Counted from the stretch's first letter, positions 43,401 to 57,885 are shown. The stretch is DNA of 64,000 bases from Panonychus citri (GCF_014898815.1 NW_026515424.1:25505-89504); one strand, 5' to 3'. Translations and numbers: made by a program. Notes: generated by a model not told the origin, from the sequence alone.

Positions 43401-46100
43401 ATGCTAAAAGTTCAAAGGTTTCTTCATTTCGATGTTGATCCAATAATGTCCAATTTATTTTCATTCATCTTGTTTATCATTGATTTAAGAATAGATGAAC
43501 TGTAAACTGTTTGATTTGTTGTTTGAACCAATTTAAGGTTAGATTTTCGAAAACTTCATTTGCCATTAGAAGATAATCAACTTTAGATTCTTTGATTCCT
43601 CGAAGAATCAAAGACGAATGAAAATTTATCATAATCGTTGGGATTCAATAAATCTCGTAGATATGGAACTGATTCAGTCAAAATATTGCTTCAGGTTGAT
43701 TAAACTTCACTTCATTGGCAGTTAAGATTAAGTTTGTCTCTTCTGGTGTTATGTTCTTGATTGAAATAGTTGAAAGCAGCGGATAACATTTTCGATGGAT
43801 TCCATACAGATCCATGAAATTGGAAGGTAATTTGATTAAATCTGCTTGGTCTGCTATTTCGTAGAAGATCAGAGATAAGCAGGTGGATTTGTTTTCCTTT
43901 GAGACTAATGGTATTTGTTTCGAGCAATAACTGGTTAGAATAAAATGTTCCACTTGAGCTTCGTTCTGTGTTTGTTCCTGAAACTCTTCTTCTTGGACTA
44001 TTTCACGAGTTAAAATACTTTCAGGAAGAAAGTATTGTGAATATCTTTTGTACATTTTGTCGACTGTTTCATCGGTTGTCTTTTATCACGAACTGATCTC
44101 TTTTGACAGATAACTCAGGACTTGACCCATGTGTCTTTCGCTTATTATTTTGATTTAGGGCTTCCTGGTGAGAACAATCAATAGATCGAGACGCATTGCC
44201 ATTTAGGACAGGATTGGAAGAGATAGTGATTGATATTAACTCATTTGAATCGACTTTATGTTCTGTCATTTTGTTTTAACGTCTAGCAAGGCTGAAATGA
44301 CAGATTTTAAAGAGTTATAGCTTATGTCATTGAGATCGAAACTTAAAGATCTCTGAACAACTTGTTTTGCTTCACTTTCCTTTTGTCGCTCATGGAGTTG
44401 TTTTAAATTCTCCAGAACTTCTAAAAGTTTACTTTTTCTTTCTAAGCCTTGCTGGATTCCAATTTTTAGATAATTAAGACGGACAGGCAATTTGGATTCT
44501 AAAGATGGCGAAAGTTTCAACATCTCTGAGACTAATACGAGCTTTAAAGTAATTGCCATCCTTCATTAATCCTTTGATTGCGAGTTGTAGACAATTATTG
44601 TGATCATTGAATAAGAAATAAAGACCCATTAAAGTGTCGAGAACAAACCAATTGTTTGATCGATTCGATGAGCTTCTTCAAAACATATTCGAGCAAACGT
44701 CAAATCTACTGCTTGATTAAGAGCTCGTTTACCAGTTTCATCAATAAAGTAACATAACCACCATCAATGGACGAACAGTCGAGAAAATAATCCAAATCGT
44801 TTTTGTAAGTTGTCTCTGGTTTGTGAGGTGAACAAACTTTTGTTGGATACAGTTGATAAGATTGCTTGACTTACATGGGCAGGATGGAGTTACATTCATT
44901 TTATGGCGAAGATGATCTTTTATAAAGTCGTGAGTCAATTTAAGTAGATTATCTGGAAAGAATGGACTATGATTAGACTTCCAATTCCGTGGCCAGGAAC
45001 CAACTCATGAAAATCAGTCTCTTCGATCCAGCTAAAACCGATTTTGTTAATTCAGGAATATTATACGATTGAACGATTTCTTCAACCCACAACTTCAATT
45101 TCGAGTCCGCAAGTTTATAGTTGAGTTTATCAGACTTGATTAAATTGGTTATTCCAAGTTTATCACTGCGATTCAATAGATCCAAAATTGTTTAACTTTG
45201 TCAGCTGCGTTTCGCAAAGAGTCTAATTGATCTTTGTTAATGTTCACATAAGATTCCAATTCTTTTGCAAGTGGTTGATTTCGTTATTGAACTTTGCCTT
45301 TTCTTTTCAATCTCATTCGTGTACTTTTAGTTTCACGTTCAATAGATCATATTGCTTTTCAATAATATCCGATGAATATGAAAGTTTTGTCAATATCGAT
45401 GTTAACGGTGGTATAATTGTTGTTATTGTCACGTTCAATGGGCACAATACTAGCTGACTTGTTCTTACTACATGTCTCACAGAATAGTTCATTAGTTGTC
45501 TTGTCCACAAATTCAGCGATAAAATTGTCACATTTGGAGCATGAAGGCTCATCAGTGGCTGAATTGATGATAACAGCACAACATCTTTTAGATGCTAAAA
45601 TTTTTCGATGAAATTTGAGTAAATGAGCCTCACAAAATCTTTTTACTACACAAACAATGGAAAATGGCTTGATTGTTACAAACGGAATCATCTCCACATA
45701 TTTTCCTGTCTATGACTTTGAGGTAATCAGCTTCGATGAGATCGGTTTTACATAAGACACATGGTCGGTTTTCTTGTTTACATTGATGACAAAATGTCTT
45801 TAAACATTTGTGAACATAAAAACTTCACTTTGATCGTGATCACAGTCCAACTTGTGATTGGTTGATTACTCATTCTCGTTACATAAAAATGTAAAATCTC
45901 TGGCTATAAAAATGCAATTGGAATCATCTCCACATCTTTTCTTGTCAATGGCTTTGAGGTAATCAGCTTCGATGAGATCAGATTTACATAAGGCACATGG
46001 TCGGTTTTCTTGTTTACAACGATGACAAAATGTCTTTAAACATTTGTGAACATAAAAACGTCACTTTGATCGTGATCACAGCCTAATTTGGCGATTGGTT
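40456..46100 (-). pseudogene. U4: chimeric TRIM-CABIN1-like copy with two RING half-exons and an internal duplication
   Basis: 5' end: two tandem RING-like half-exons (45,900-46,095 and about 45,690-45,870), then B-box-like sequence open at 45,359-45,697 (CEAHLLKFHRKI, CSKCDNFIAEF, TNELFCETC). The coiled-coil and TPR body are split at 44,973-45,185, 44,741-44,938, 44,266-44,559, 44,069-44,269, 43,678-44,055 and 42,860-43,285. The end of exon 2 through exon 4 is duplicated (41,495-42,068 and 42,069-42,638). The 3' exon is 40,910-41,494 plus a C-terminus ending at 40,456. Part of exon 4 (41,150-41,460) matches U3, not U5/U6, so the copy is a mosaic. No ATG-bearing exon 1 is seen because U3 sequence abuts its 5' side. 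Confidence 0.82.
41495..42638. repeat. 570-bp direct duplication inside U4
   Basis: Units 41,495-42,068 and 42,069-42,638 each span part of exon 4, an intron, exon 3, an intron and the start of the preceding exon. The ten bases AAGTAATAAT occur at both boundaries (also at 42,639), one inside exon 4 and one at the exon-2 end, pointing to unequal exchange or slippage at that short match. Confidence 0.85.
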
Positions 46101-46181
46101 GATTAATCATTCCTTGTAGTTAAAAACAAATATTCAAGTTAAAGGTTTTCAATAATATTCAAAAGTAGTACTCTCTTCTTT

Positions 46182-49100
46182 CATGATCAAGAAAACGTTT
46201 CAAGCACCTATTCATTGCTTCTTGGCACATTTGTACTATTCTTTGGCATAATCGTGGTCCATCACTCTCCAGAATTCCATCACTGACCAAACCGATCAAA
46301 TCAGTCACCACTTCATTGACATCTTCCATGATTTCTTCGTCTGTGAATTCATCACTTGGCAGTTCCATTTGCTCAACGAAAAAGCTCCTTTCAGCACGAG
46401 TTAAAAACGCCATAATTTGTGATAATGTTTTCGGTGACAATTTATCGCTATTGCGTCGGATGTATTTAAGAACACTGGAATGAATTCGATAATGGACTTC
46501 TAGAGCTTCGATTTCATAGCGGGTATAATATGAACTATAATAACCGAGTCTACAAGGATAAGTTGCTCCAGTTAAGGCCAAATGCAGGTCAGATAATTCA
46601 TAATATCGAAGTGCTTGTAAGATGTTGCTTCTTTCAGCGATTTTTCCCAAGTAATAATAGTTAAGCCAAATTTTATCGGCATCAACAATATTGTTTGCCG
46701 ATTCAAAGCAAACTCGAGCCTGCTCGTAAGATCGTTTACGATGTTGTTTCATTTCTTCTCGATTTAAGTTCTCTGGTCCAAATCTCTTTACTCGAGAAAT
46801 ATAACTCGCAATGTCATAAGCACACTTTCCATATTCGGCCCATACCTTGAACTTGTTATTTTCAATCGAATTGCTTCATTGAAACATCGACATGCAGTTG
46901 CTCCTAAAAACAGCACCTCATTAGTATATGAGTAGAAAACTCGACAATCCTATTTGAATAATAAATTTGTAATTAGAAATCGATGAATGTTAATAGCGAA
47001 TATGTACTAATACTTACCTTGGAAAAATATGGAATCATTGAATCTGCCATGAGAAGAGCATAGGCTGCCCAAGAGTCGAAGCGATCACGATTCAAGGTTA
47101 AATCAAGTTGGTAAAATTTTTTAGCTTCTCTGCAAATCAAATCGAAAGAAAATTGATATATTAATAATACATATTGGACTTAATGATAATCGATAAACTT
47201 ACTTGAACTTTTGTTTTGAAATAATAATCAGCTAAGTAATAGTAAATATCTTGAGTAACATGATGTCTGGGAATATTTGATGAAGCCTCAATTGGTTTTA
47301 CATTATCCAAATATTCATTGAACAAATTGGAAAATTTTCAGGATTTAAATTGTCAGGAATAATTGCTAGTAAACGTTTGAACAACTCTACAGCTTGAGAA
47401 CTTGTTGATTCGTTAGTTTCAAACTCTGGAAGCTTTTGGGAATGTAGTAATTGTAAATTATCACAACATCGTTTAAACTTAAACTAACCCCGCTCCATGA
47501 TGAGCAGGGGTCAGAAAGCTACATTCTAATTGTTTGTAGAAGCAACCAAAACACTGTTGGATTAGTCTCTTTCTTTCTGCTACATTGATTAATCAGATAA
47601 TCAAGTGCGAGATAAAACTCGCCATTTGGGTGACAACATGCTCCTTTATTCCTAGATATTCATGAGCTGAGTTGATCAAACCGGTGATTTTTCCTTCGTC
47701 TGATTTACCAACTCGCATCTCGTTTATGAATGTTTGTAGAATACAAGTCCAGGCTATTGCATTGTAATCTTCGGTTCCTAACTTTAATAATTTGATGGCC
47801 AATTCTCGATCAATTGATAGTTTATCTCCATTCTTCAAACACATTGGTAATAGATTTAGCAATGTGTCGGTCAATTGTTTACTTCGAGCAATTATTTCGA
47901 TCCCTCGTTTCCATTGTTTTGACGATTGAATAGCTTGACAAAGATACTCTTCTTCTTGTTTAGAGAGCTCAGATTTAGATGCTAATAGTTCAACAATTTC
48001 TTCGTGTCGATGCTGATCCAATAATGTGTCCAAATTATTTTCATTCATCTTGTTTATCATTGATCTAAGACTAGAAGAGGTATAGACAGTTTGATTTGCC
48101 GCTCGCACTAATTTGAGGTTAGTTTTGTAAACATTTCATTTGCCATTAGAAGATAATCAACTTTAGATTCTTTGATCCCTCGAAGAATCAAAAGACGAAT
48201 GAAGAAGGCATTATATTCATTGGGATTGAATGAATCTCGTAAATATGGAATTGATTCAGTTAAAAATATTGCTTCGGATTCTTTAAAATCAACTTCATTT
48301 GCTGTCAAAATGAATTTCGCCTTTTCCACTGTCATAGTATGATGCTTAGAACACGTTAACGGCGATGGTAATGGATACCATTTTTGATGAATTCGGTACA
48401 GTTCCATAAAATTAGAAGGTAATTTGATTAAAGTTGCTTGATCACCAATTTCACATAAAAGATCTCCAACAATATTGTAAATTTGTTTTCCTTTTGAGAC
48501 AAACGGCTTTTGTTTCGAGAGGAAACGAGTAAGAATTAGATCCTCCACTTGATCTTCGTTATGTGTTTTCATCTCTAACTCGTCGTCTTCTTGGACTATT
48601 TCACGAGTTAAAACACTTTCGGGGAACATGAAGAAAATCTTTTTGTACATATTGTCGACTGTTGCATCTACTGCCTTTTTATCTCGAACTGATCTTCGTT
48701 TCGCAGATGAATCAGGACTTGATCCTCGTGTCTTTCGCTTATTACAATTGTTTGATTTTTCTTTGGAGAATTTATATCCAATGGCAGGGACGACGTAAGG
48801 TGCTGGATTGGCAGAGACTTTCAATGTTATTAATTTACTTAAATTAACTTTATGTTTTGCCATCTCATTGTTAACATGTATTATGGCAGAAATCAAAGAT
48901 TGTAACGATGAAAGTGTGACAGCATCGAGATCTAAACATAGAGATTTTAAAACATTTTCTTGTGCTTTTTCCGATTCCTTTTCTATATTGTTGAGCTTCT
49001 TCAAATTCTCGAGGTCACCCATAAGTTTTTTCTTCCTTTTAATATCAACTGAAGAATTCCAATAGTGCAGATACTCTAACTCGACAGGTAATTCTATTCC

Positions 49101-50589
49101 TATGGATGGAAAACGTTCCAACATCTCTGATATTAATACACGAGCTTTAAAGTAATTGCCATCCTTCATTAATCCTTTGATTGCGAGTTGTAGGCATTTA
49201 TTGTGATCATTAAGCACGAAACAAATACCCATTAAAGTGTCGAGAACAAACCAATTGGTTGGATCGATTCGATGAGCTTCTTCAAAACAAATTTGAGCAC
49301 TTGGTAGATCCGTAGACTTACTCAGAGCTCGTTTACCAGTTTCTATCAATAAAGTAACATAACCACCATCAATGGACGAACAGTCGAGAAAATAATCCAG
49401 ATTAGTTTTAGAAACTTGCTTTTGATTCATAAATTTAACAAATTTTGTTTGAATATTGTAGATGAGATTGTTTGATTTACAGTAGCAGGATAAAGATTTA
49501 CATTCATTTTTATGGCGAAGATGATCTTTAATAAAGTCGTGAGTCAATTTAAGTAGATTATCTGGAAAGAATGGACAATGATTGGACGATTCCGTGGGCA
49601 TGGGACCAGTTCACAAGGATCACTTTCACTTTCCTCGCTCCAATCAGCACCCGATTTTGTTAATTCAGGAATATTGTACGACTGAAAGATCTCTTCAATC
49701 CACAACTTCAGTTTCGAGTCCGCAAGTTTATTATTGAGCAGATCAGATTTAATGAGATTGCTTATTCCATATTTATCATCGCGATTCAATAGATTCAAAA
49801 ATTGTTTAACTTTGTCCACTGAATTTCGTAAATTGTCTATTTTGACCTTATTAGCATTCGAGTAAGACTCTAATGCTTTTTGCAATTCGTCGATGGTTTC
49901 ATTGAACTTGCTCTTTTCTTTTTCCACCTCATTCGTATAGTCTTCAAGTTTAGTGTTCAATAACTCCAAATGATTTCTAATATCAACACGATGAGTGCAA
50001 ATATTATTGTTCAATGTGGTGTTGATGTTGTAATTGTCGGTGTTGCTGTTGTCAAGTTCAATGGCCACAATATTAGATGAGTGATTATCCTGTTTACATG
50101 TAGCACAAAATAACTGATTGGTTGTCTGGTCCACAAATTTAGCAATGAACATTTCACACTTTGAACATGATTGAGCTTCAGTTTCGAGATCGATAGCTCG
50201 GCATCTCTTAGATGGTACAATTAAATTGTGAAATTTAATCAGATGCAGCTCACAAAAATCTTTATTACCGCAGAGACAATGAAAAATGGCCTGGCTATTG
50301 CAAACGGAAGTATCTTCGCATCTTTTCCTGTCAATGGCTTTGAGATAATCATCTTCAATCAGTTTAGTTTTACACAAGACACACGAGTGATTTTCTTGCT
50401 TGCACTTGTCACAAAATGTCTTCAAACATTTGTGTATATAGAAATGTTCACTTTGGTCGTGACCACAGTCCAACTTGTTGATTGTTTGATTACTTATTCC
50501 CTGTGAATGAAGACATTTAAATGTAAGAGGTGAGTGAATAGTTGATAATAGAAATAGGAAGCTGACGAGTCAATACTTACTTCTGTCAT
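46182..50589 (-). pseudogene. U3: divergent TRIM-CABIN1-like gene, near-complete but 3'-truncated
   Basis: Exon 1 (MTE) at 50,581-50,589; intron to 50,501; exon 2 from 50,500 to 47,203; exon 3 47,018-47,129; exon 4 from 46,949. Open pieces include 49,544-50,473 (RING-like CGH...CDKCKQ...CVLC, B-box-like CELHLIKFH, second cluster CSKCEMFIAKF, coiled coil), 48,108-49,601 (TPR: FEEAHRIDPTNWFVLDTLMG; basic AKRRSVRDKK) and 46,159-46,752 (FESANN, YYLGKIAERSN, HYRIHSSVLKYIRR). One-base breaks lie near 49,590, 48,110 and 47,500. Homology stops near 46,182 before the HYKSLYR and C-terminal motifs, where sequence belonging upstream of another unit begins. It is the most diverged copy and probably an older lineage. 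It may still yield a truncated protein if breaks are sequencing errors. Confidence 0.85.
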
Positions 50590-52088
50590 GGTGAATTAAA
50601 GGTAAAGCCGATGCGAGGAATCAAATGGACAACATTTAAGTGGCTGTATGTCAACCATATTTTAAGAAAATGTCACAATAAATGATAGAAGTACAGTAGA
50701 TTGAGAACCAACATTGAACTGCAAAAATCACTTCAAAATTTTCACCGTTAAAAGTAACAATTGAGAAAATTTGATTGGCACCAGAAAGTGATAATCAGTT
50801 AACTAGATGATAAATAGAAGACAAAAAGATTGTCAAATGATTTCTTATCCAAAGATGCTGCTAATCGCATCCATTTGTAATGAGTCAACATTAATTGTAA
50901 ACAGTTAACCTCGTTACACATTTAAAAGACTAAATTTTTGACAATTTTAAAACAAGTTAGGTCTTCTCATTGGAGGCTGGTTGAGTTTTGATGTTCACTT
51001 AAATGTTACAAATAAATAATCGGTAAGATGTTGGTTATGATCGCACTGGTTTGACTTAATTATCCCTCTGAATCTTAATCCAATTGGAATTGATCAACAG
51101 TCTTGGTAAGTAAACACGCAATTAACTTAACTTAGGCTCTTATTCACCAGCCGAGATCAAAGCTGAAATCAGGACCCCGGTAAAGACAAAGGCCGAAAAG
51201 AAACAAAAAAGGCAAAAAACGGTCGAGATTCACAACCATCAAGCAGAATTGAAATGAAAGAGCCTCAAGACATTTAAATTTGAATTTTTGATGAAATAAT
51301 CATAAAAATAACACTTAAAGTTTAAGCACAAAATAGTAAAACAATAATCACCAAAATTTAAAATAATTTTTTTTTCTTATCTGATTTTTGACGCGCGAAG
51401 TTTGAATGTAATTTATCGATATTTTTTATTTTATTCCAACCGAGAACTTAATTTTCTATTAATCGATACCTTGACCAAACTGACCTGAGTTCATTTCAGA
51501 ATCGTAAAAATTGAGTGAAAGTAAAAGTATTTTTCCCGTAGTGAAAATGAAAGCAACTAATCTCGAGATCATCTGATTTCAAGATTAACAAAAAAGTTAT
51601 TTCAAGTCCGATTAGCTCATCTTGAGATGACGATTTCTTCAATCAAGTTGATTTCAAGTCAATTATATTAAAAAACTGTCCCTAAATTTTTAATTGTTTT
51701 GCTTACTGATCATCAAACAAAACAACGGTCACAACGATACAAACGTGTTGCTCTTTAGATGCGAACGGATAATTGGAAGGGAATAAAATTAATTAATTGT
51801 TTATGGGAAAGAAAGCTCACCAAAAACAACTGCAACAAGTTCCCATTTAATTATATTAATCTAACTATTTGTATCAACATCGGCAATTGATATTTTCCCT
51901 ACAAGAAAAACTGGATTAAATAGTTGATATAATAAAGTAATATATTAATAATAAAGAAAATTGATCCAAATTTATTCAAATCATCCAATTTCTATGTAAA
52001 ATTGCATTAGTTTCGTTCATAATCAGTAAAGATTTTTGCGAATTTAAAAAACTTTATAAGGAAAGATATTCGTCATTAAAGTTAGTGA
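50590..52088. other. Intergenic region between U3 and U2
   Basis: 1.5 kb without a gene I can support. AT-rich, with one more GC-balanced stretch near 51,140-51,240. It probably contains the U3 promoter near 50,600-50,900. The 3' part resembles sequence 3' of U1 (58,550-58,700). Confidence 0.6.
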
Positions 52089-55000
52089 TTAATCAATTGT
52101 TATACATTCAACGCGATTGTCATGTTTTTCGAGGAATTTTTTAGCAGAATGTTCGTAGAAAGGATATTCCATCAATTTATTACATATTTCCCTTAAATTG
52201 GCTTCAATTGACTTTAAGTCCTGATGATTTCCTTCCGCCTCTGCAATTCGACTCTCGTAAATACTAAAACAAAGTTCCAATGCTTTTTTCCCAAGATTTT
52301 CACGATCGGTTTCACGAAGATATCCTTTGCTTCTCAATTCTAATGAATTCAAAATATTGCGATTCTCAATAATTGTTCAGCATCACCTAAAGTTTTATTC
52401 ATCAATCAGTAAATCTGTCGATCGACGGATGTGAGTACAGAAACTTCCTGGTCTCTCGATTGAGTAGTTCAATGTCTTCAGGATTCCATGGAATATATAA
52501 TAGTTACATTTAGTCGTCGAAAAGATCTTGAATGGGTGAAGATTTTACTGTTTCAGTTGAATTATCCCCAATTTCGAAGTAGTAGAACTTTGAGGATGAG
52601 TAGGCAGTTCAAATGGCTCGGTGAGTATCTTTCGAGCGTTTGCAAAATCTTCAGAAAGAGAATAAAGATAAGCCATTCGAGAAAGAGCTTTGTAATGACC
52701 TGGAGAACATGTTAATATTCTAAGCATCGCTTCACGACACAGATTTATGATTTTCGATGTAATCGTTGGTCTTCACTTTTCACAGTAGCCAAATCAGAAA
52801 TTTCCTTTCCGGTATCATCAATGGTTTTATTATTTTGACACAGAATCAAAGAGAGTAATACTTTTTCTGCACGAGTTAAAACCTCCAGTATTTCCGGTGA
52901 TAGAGTTTTATCTCTTTGATTATACTTGAGGGCATAAGCGTGAATACGATAGTGAATTTCAATGCCAAAACGATAATGAATAGAATTGACATTATTAATT
53001 CCAGAAATATTCCATTTGAGACAAAATGAGACAAAGATAATCCGTAATATCGAAGTGCCTCTGAGATGTTACTTCTCTCAGCGATTTTCCTAAGAAATAA
53101 TAATTCATCATAATTTCGACAGCATTGGCAAATTTGTTTGCTGATTCAAAGCAAACGCGAGCTTGTTCTAAGAATTTCTTTCGCTGTTTATTCATCTCTT
53201 CCTTTTGTGAATTCTCCAAAACTGGTCCAAATTTCATGACTCGAGAAATGTAACTCGCAATGTTATAAGCACTTTCCATATTCGAGCCATATCTTGATTC
53301 ATTATCTTTCAATGGAGTCGCTTTATTGAAACAACGAAATGCTTTATTCCAAAATTCAACGGATTATAAGCAGATGAGGAAAAAACTCGACCATTCTATT
53401 CGTGAATGTAAATATGAGATTAGAGCTTTAACAAAATAGGTGGTTTTAACACTTACAGTTGAAGAAGATTGATCAATTTGACTTGTTATTGCTAGAGCAC
53501 ATCCAGCCCATGAATCAAATCGATTGAGATTTAAAGATAGATCGAGAAAGTAAAATTGGACGGCTTTTCTATGAATTAGATGAATATTATTAGAAATCAT
53601 TTAAATTTGCTAGCTATTAAATGAATTGACTTACAGAACCTCTTTGTTTTTAAGTAATAATCAGCTAAATAATAGTAAAGATCTTGAGTAACATGATCTT
53701 TTGGAATACTTGATGACGGCTCAATGGATTTTCCATGATCGACATATTCTTTGACAGAATTGGAAAATCTTTCAGGATTTAAATTTTCAGGGACCTTGGA
53801 AGCAATTTGAGTAACAGCTCTGCAGTATTTGCATTGATAGAATCACATTTTCACTATTAAAAGTTGGCAAAGTTTTAGGAATAAAATGATTGTAAATAGT
53901 ATTCATGTCCTTCCAATGTAAAGAAACTCCTGATTCAGGATGAGCTGATAGAAAGTTACATTCTAATTGTTTGTAAAACAACCAAGGCAGCTAAGAATCA
54001 ATTTCTCTCTCATGATATTTGATTGATTGATTATAATTGAGTGAAAGAGATAAAACTCTCCATTGAATGACAACAAACTCCTTCACTCCTAGATATTCAT
54101 GAATTGAGTTAATCAAGTAAGTGATTTGCCCTTCGTCAATGTGTCCACATCGCATCTCGTTTATGAAAGTTTGTAGAATACAAGTCCAGGCCATTACGTT
54201 GTAATCTTCAGTTCCTAATTTTAACAATTTGATGGCCAATTTCGATCAATAGATGTTCCATGACCATTCTTTAGACAAGATCGTAATAGATTTAGCAATG
54301 TGTCGGTTAATTGTTTACTTGAGCAATTATTTCGATCCTCGTTCCCATTGTTGTGATGATTGAATAGCTTGACAAAGATACCTTCTTCTTGTTTAGAGAA
54401 CTCAGATTTAGATGCGAATAGTTCAACAATTTCCTCGTGTCGATGCTGATCCAATAATGTCCAAATTATTTTCATTCATCTTGTTAATCATTGATCTAAG
54501 ACTAGAAGAGGTATACACAGTTTGATTTGCTGCTCGCACTAATTTGAGGTTAGTTTTGTAAACAATTCATTTGCCATTAGAAGATAATCAACTTTAGATT
54601 CTTTGATCCCTCGAAGAATCAAAAGACGAATGAAAAATTTATCATAATCTGGAGTAATCATCAAATCTCGTAGATAGGGAATCGATTCAGTCAAAAATAT
54701 TGCTTCGGATTGATTGAATTCAACTTCATTAGCAATTAAAATCAAGTTTGTTCTGCCAACATCTATATTCATGATTGAACACGTTAAGGGTGTCGGTAAT
54801 GGATACCATTTTCGATAAATTCTGTACAGATCTCTGAAATTAGAAGGTAATTTGATTGCAGTGGCTTCGTTTGCTATTAACATAAAAGATCAGCAATAAG
54901 CAGATGAACTTGTCTGCCTTTTGAGATGAATGGTATTTGTTTCGAGAGGTAACGGTTAAAATTAAATGTTCCACTTGAGCTTCGTTCTTTGTTTGTACCT

Positions 55001-56997
55001 GTAACTCCTCTTCTTGGACTATTTCACGTGTTAAAATACTTTCTGGTAACATTGTGAATATCTTTTCGTACATGCTGATGGCTATTGGATCTTTCGGCTG
55101 TAAATCTTCGCCCGATTTTCGTTTCGCTGAAGGATCATGACCTTGGCTCTTTCGTTTATTATTTTGATTAAGGTTCTCTTTTGAAGAAATTGTATTAGCA
55201 TTGGACAGAGGATTAGAAAGAGGATTGCCAGTGATCTTCAATGGTATAAATGTACTAAGGTTGAGTTTTTGTTTTTCGATTTCACTATTAACAACTATTA
55301 AAGCTGAAATCAAGGATTGTAGCGAAATCGTTTCGATATTGAGGTCTAATAGCAGAGATTTTCGAACATTTTCTTGCTGAGTTTCAGTCTTCTTTTGTCC
55401 ATCACGAAGTTGTTTCGTCTTGTTGAGTTTGTCTAAAATTTTTGTTTTTCTTGTCAAATCATCTGCAGAACTACAATCGATTAGATAATCAAGATCAACA
55501 GGTATTTCTGATTTTAAAGTTGGTGTTGATTTCAAAATCTCAGATATTAAAACACGAGCTTTGAAGTAATTAGAATCTGCAGTCAAACCTTTGACCGCAA
55601 GTTTTAGACAGTTACTGAAGTCATTTAGAACGAAATAAAGACCCATTAAAGTGTCAAGAACAATCCAATTGTTCGGACTGAGTCTATGAGCTTCTTCAAA
55701 ACAAACTTCAGCGACGACAAAATCAGACTGATTAAGAGCTCGTTTACCTGTTTCAATCAATAGAGTTATACAACCACCAGCGATTGATGAGCAATCGAGA
55801 AAATAATCCAGATTATTTTGTGAAAGTTTACATTCAGTCTTAAGGTCGTAAAATTTTTTCGTGAGACTGTTTTGTTCACAGTAACAAGATGAAGCTCTAC
55901 AGATAGTTCGGTGGAAAATTTGTTCTTTGATTAAGTCGTAAGTTAATTTGAGAAAATTGTCAGGAAAAAAAGGACCATGATTAAGCTTCCAGTTCCGCGG
56001 ACTAGGAACCAACTCATGAAAAGCTCTTTTAGATTCTTCAGTCCAATCTACACCCGATTTGGTTAATTCAGGAATAACATACGATTGCACTATCTCTTCG
56101 ACCCATAACTTTAATTTCGAGTCCGCGAGTATATTGTTAAGCTTATTCGACTTGATGAGATGATTATTCCAAATTTATCACTGCGATTCAATTGATTCAA
56201 AATTGTTTTACTTTGTTACTTCCGCTCGCAAAGAGTCTATTTTGGCTTTGTTGGCACTCAAGTAACTTTCTAGTTTACTTCTCATGTGACCGATGCCTTT
56301 ATTGAATTCTGCCTTTTCGTTTTCTATCTCAATCGTATAATCTTTTAGCTTGTTGTTCAATAGATCCAACCTTTTTTGTACATCAACTCGATAAATTTCA
56401 ACACTTTTGGCTATGCTTGTGTTGTCGGTATCGTTGTTGTTATTGTCTAGTTCAATGGGCACAATATTAACTGAGTTATTATTCTGATTACATGAAGCAC
56501 AGAAAAGCTCATTAGTTGTATTGTCCACAAATTCAGCGATACGGTTGTTACATATGGAACATGGTTGGTCATCTAAGTCCGAACTGAGAATCACAGCACA
56601 ACATCTTTTTGATGGTAAAATTGGTCGATGAAATTTGAATAAATGATCCTCACAAAAATACTTTTTACCGCACAAACACTGGAAAATGGCTTGATTGTTG
56701 CAAACGGAATCATCTTCACATTTCTTCCTGTCAATTGCTTTGAGATAATCAGTTTCTAAGAGTTCAGATTTACACAAGACACATGAGCGATTTTCTAGTT
56801 TACACTTTCTACAAAATGTCTTCAAACACTTGTGAACATAAAAAACGTCACTTTTATCGTGACCACAGTCCAACTTGACGATTGATTGGTTACTTGTTAC
56901 CTGGAGGGGATAAAGAGATTTAAACTGTTGAATTGAACGAAAGGTCAGTTAAAGGATAATAATAGAAAGAACAACAACTAATACTTACTTCTGCCAT
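52089..56997 (-). CDS. U2: TRIM-CABIN1-like gene, many small frameshifts
   Basis: Same exon plan as U1: exon 1 (MAE) 56,989-56,997; exon 2 56,900 to 53,635; exon 3 53,457-53,568; exon 4 53,395 to 52,089. Open pieces: 56,208-56,873 (RING-like, B-box-like, second Cys cluster, coiled-coil start), 54,840-56,090 (TPR body, basic region with KRKSGEDLQ), 54,539-54,883, 53,991-54,239, 52,995-53,312 and 52,089-52,352 (C-terminus with GYLRETDRENLGKKA, ending CITID). It is highly similar to U1 and a recent duplicate. More than ten breaks are nearly all one base short in a run relative to U1, so I keep it as a gene with doubtful bases and do not call firm decay. Expected role as for U1. Confidence 0.75.
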
Positions 56998-57527
56998 GAG
57001 GATCAAAGGTAAAGATGAATAAAGAAATCAACTGTATTTATGGAAAACGTATCAATAAATAATCAACATTCACATTCAAAGACGAGATGATTACAGTTCA
57101 AACAACGAACAGCTACCAAAGGCCTTTTAATTAAAGGCCCAACTATTTTCCATTTTCACTTAATTGTTACAAACAAGTCTTTCGATTCACTGGTTTAAAT
57201 GGTTAATATAAGTAAATATCTTTTGGAAATTTCAGTTTGACAAAAAATGAAACATTCTGTCAGTTCTTTTCACGATAAAAAAAACACTCGAAATTTATAA
57301 ACAAGTTAATATAATGTTAATTTATTAACTATTGATAACTAGTAATTACAATCAACTAAACCTGTTCATTTTTCAAAAGAGCGGGAAATTCAAAAGAATA
57401 AACAACAATCTTTTTGCAATCACAAACAAAGCATTTAAATTGAAACAATTTTAGTGTCGGTGAAAATCATGAGAACTGAAAAAGAAACTTGATTATGAGA
57501 CTTTCATATCGTGAAAACAGTGGTTAG
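56998..57527. other. 5' flank of U2, shared with U1
   Basis: Contains blocks also found upstream of U1 (63,633-64,000), such as ACAGCTACCAAAGGC and CACTGGTTTAAATGGTTAAT, then the AAAAACACTCGAAATTTATA block. It is a likely promoter region; no TATA box is convincing. Confidence 0.5.
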
Positions 57528-57885
57528 TTAATTGTTACACATCATGAAATCGTTCAGCGTATTCTTCAGACAGGATGTTCCATTAACTTGTTAAACATTC
57601 TTCGTACATCAGCTTTAATTGGCCGTTACGAATTGTTATCGATACTAAAATACGATTCTCATGTGTTACAATGTTTCATTTCTTGTTTGTTTTAGATTTT
57701 GTTGATATGCAACACGCAGAAATCCTTTGCTACTCAATTCTGACGAAGTCAAAAGCGTTGAGATTTTGAGCAATTGATCAGCATCATTAATAATTCTTGT
57801 TAACTTTGATCAATAACTGAGTGGATGGAAATGCATGTGGGTAATAAAACGTCCTGGTCACTTGATAATGTTGTCTGATAGTAAT
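57528..57885 (-). pseudogene. C-terminal relic of an array gene
   Basis: Heavily mutated match to the last 300 bp of the family (ends with the ATTGTTACACAT stop region; GAAATCCTTTGCTACTCAAT is recognisable). It implies an extra unit once lay between U2 and U1. Confidence 0.75.

Noticed and set aside
51140..51240. GC-richer patch considered as a tRNA or small RNA gene
   Set aside because: No cloverleaf or A/B box pair could be drawn.
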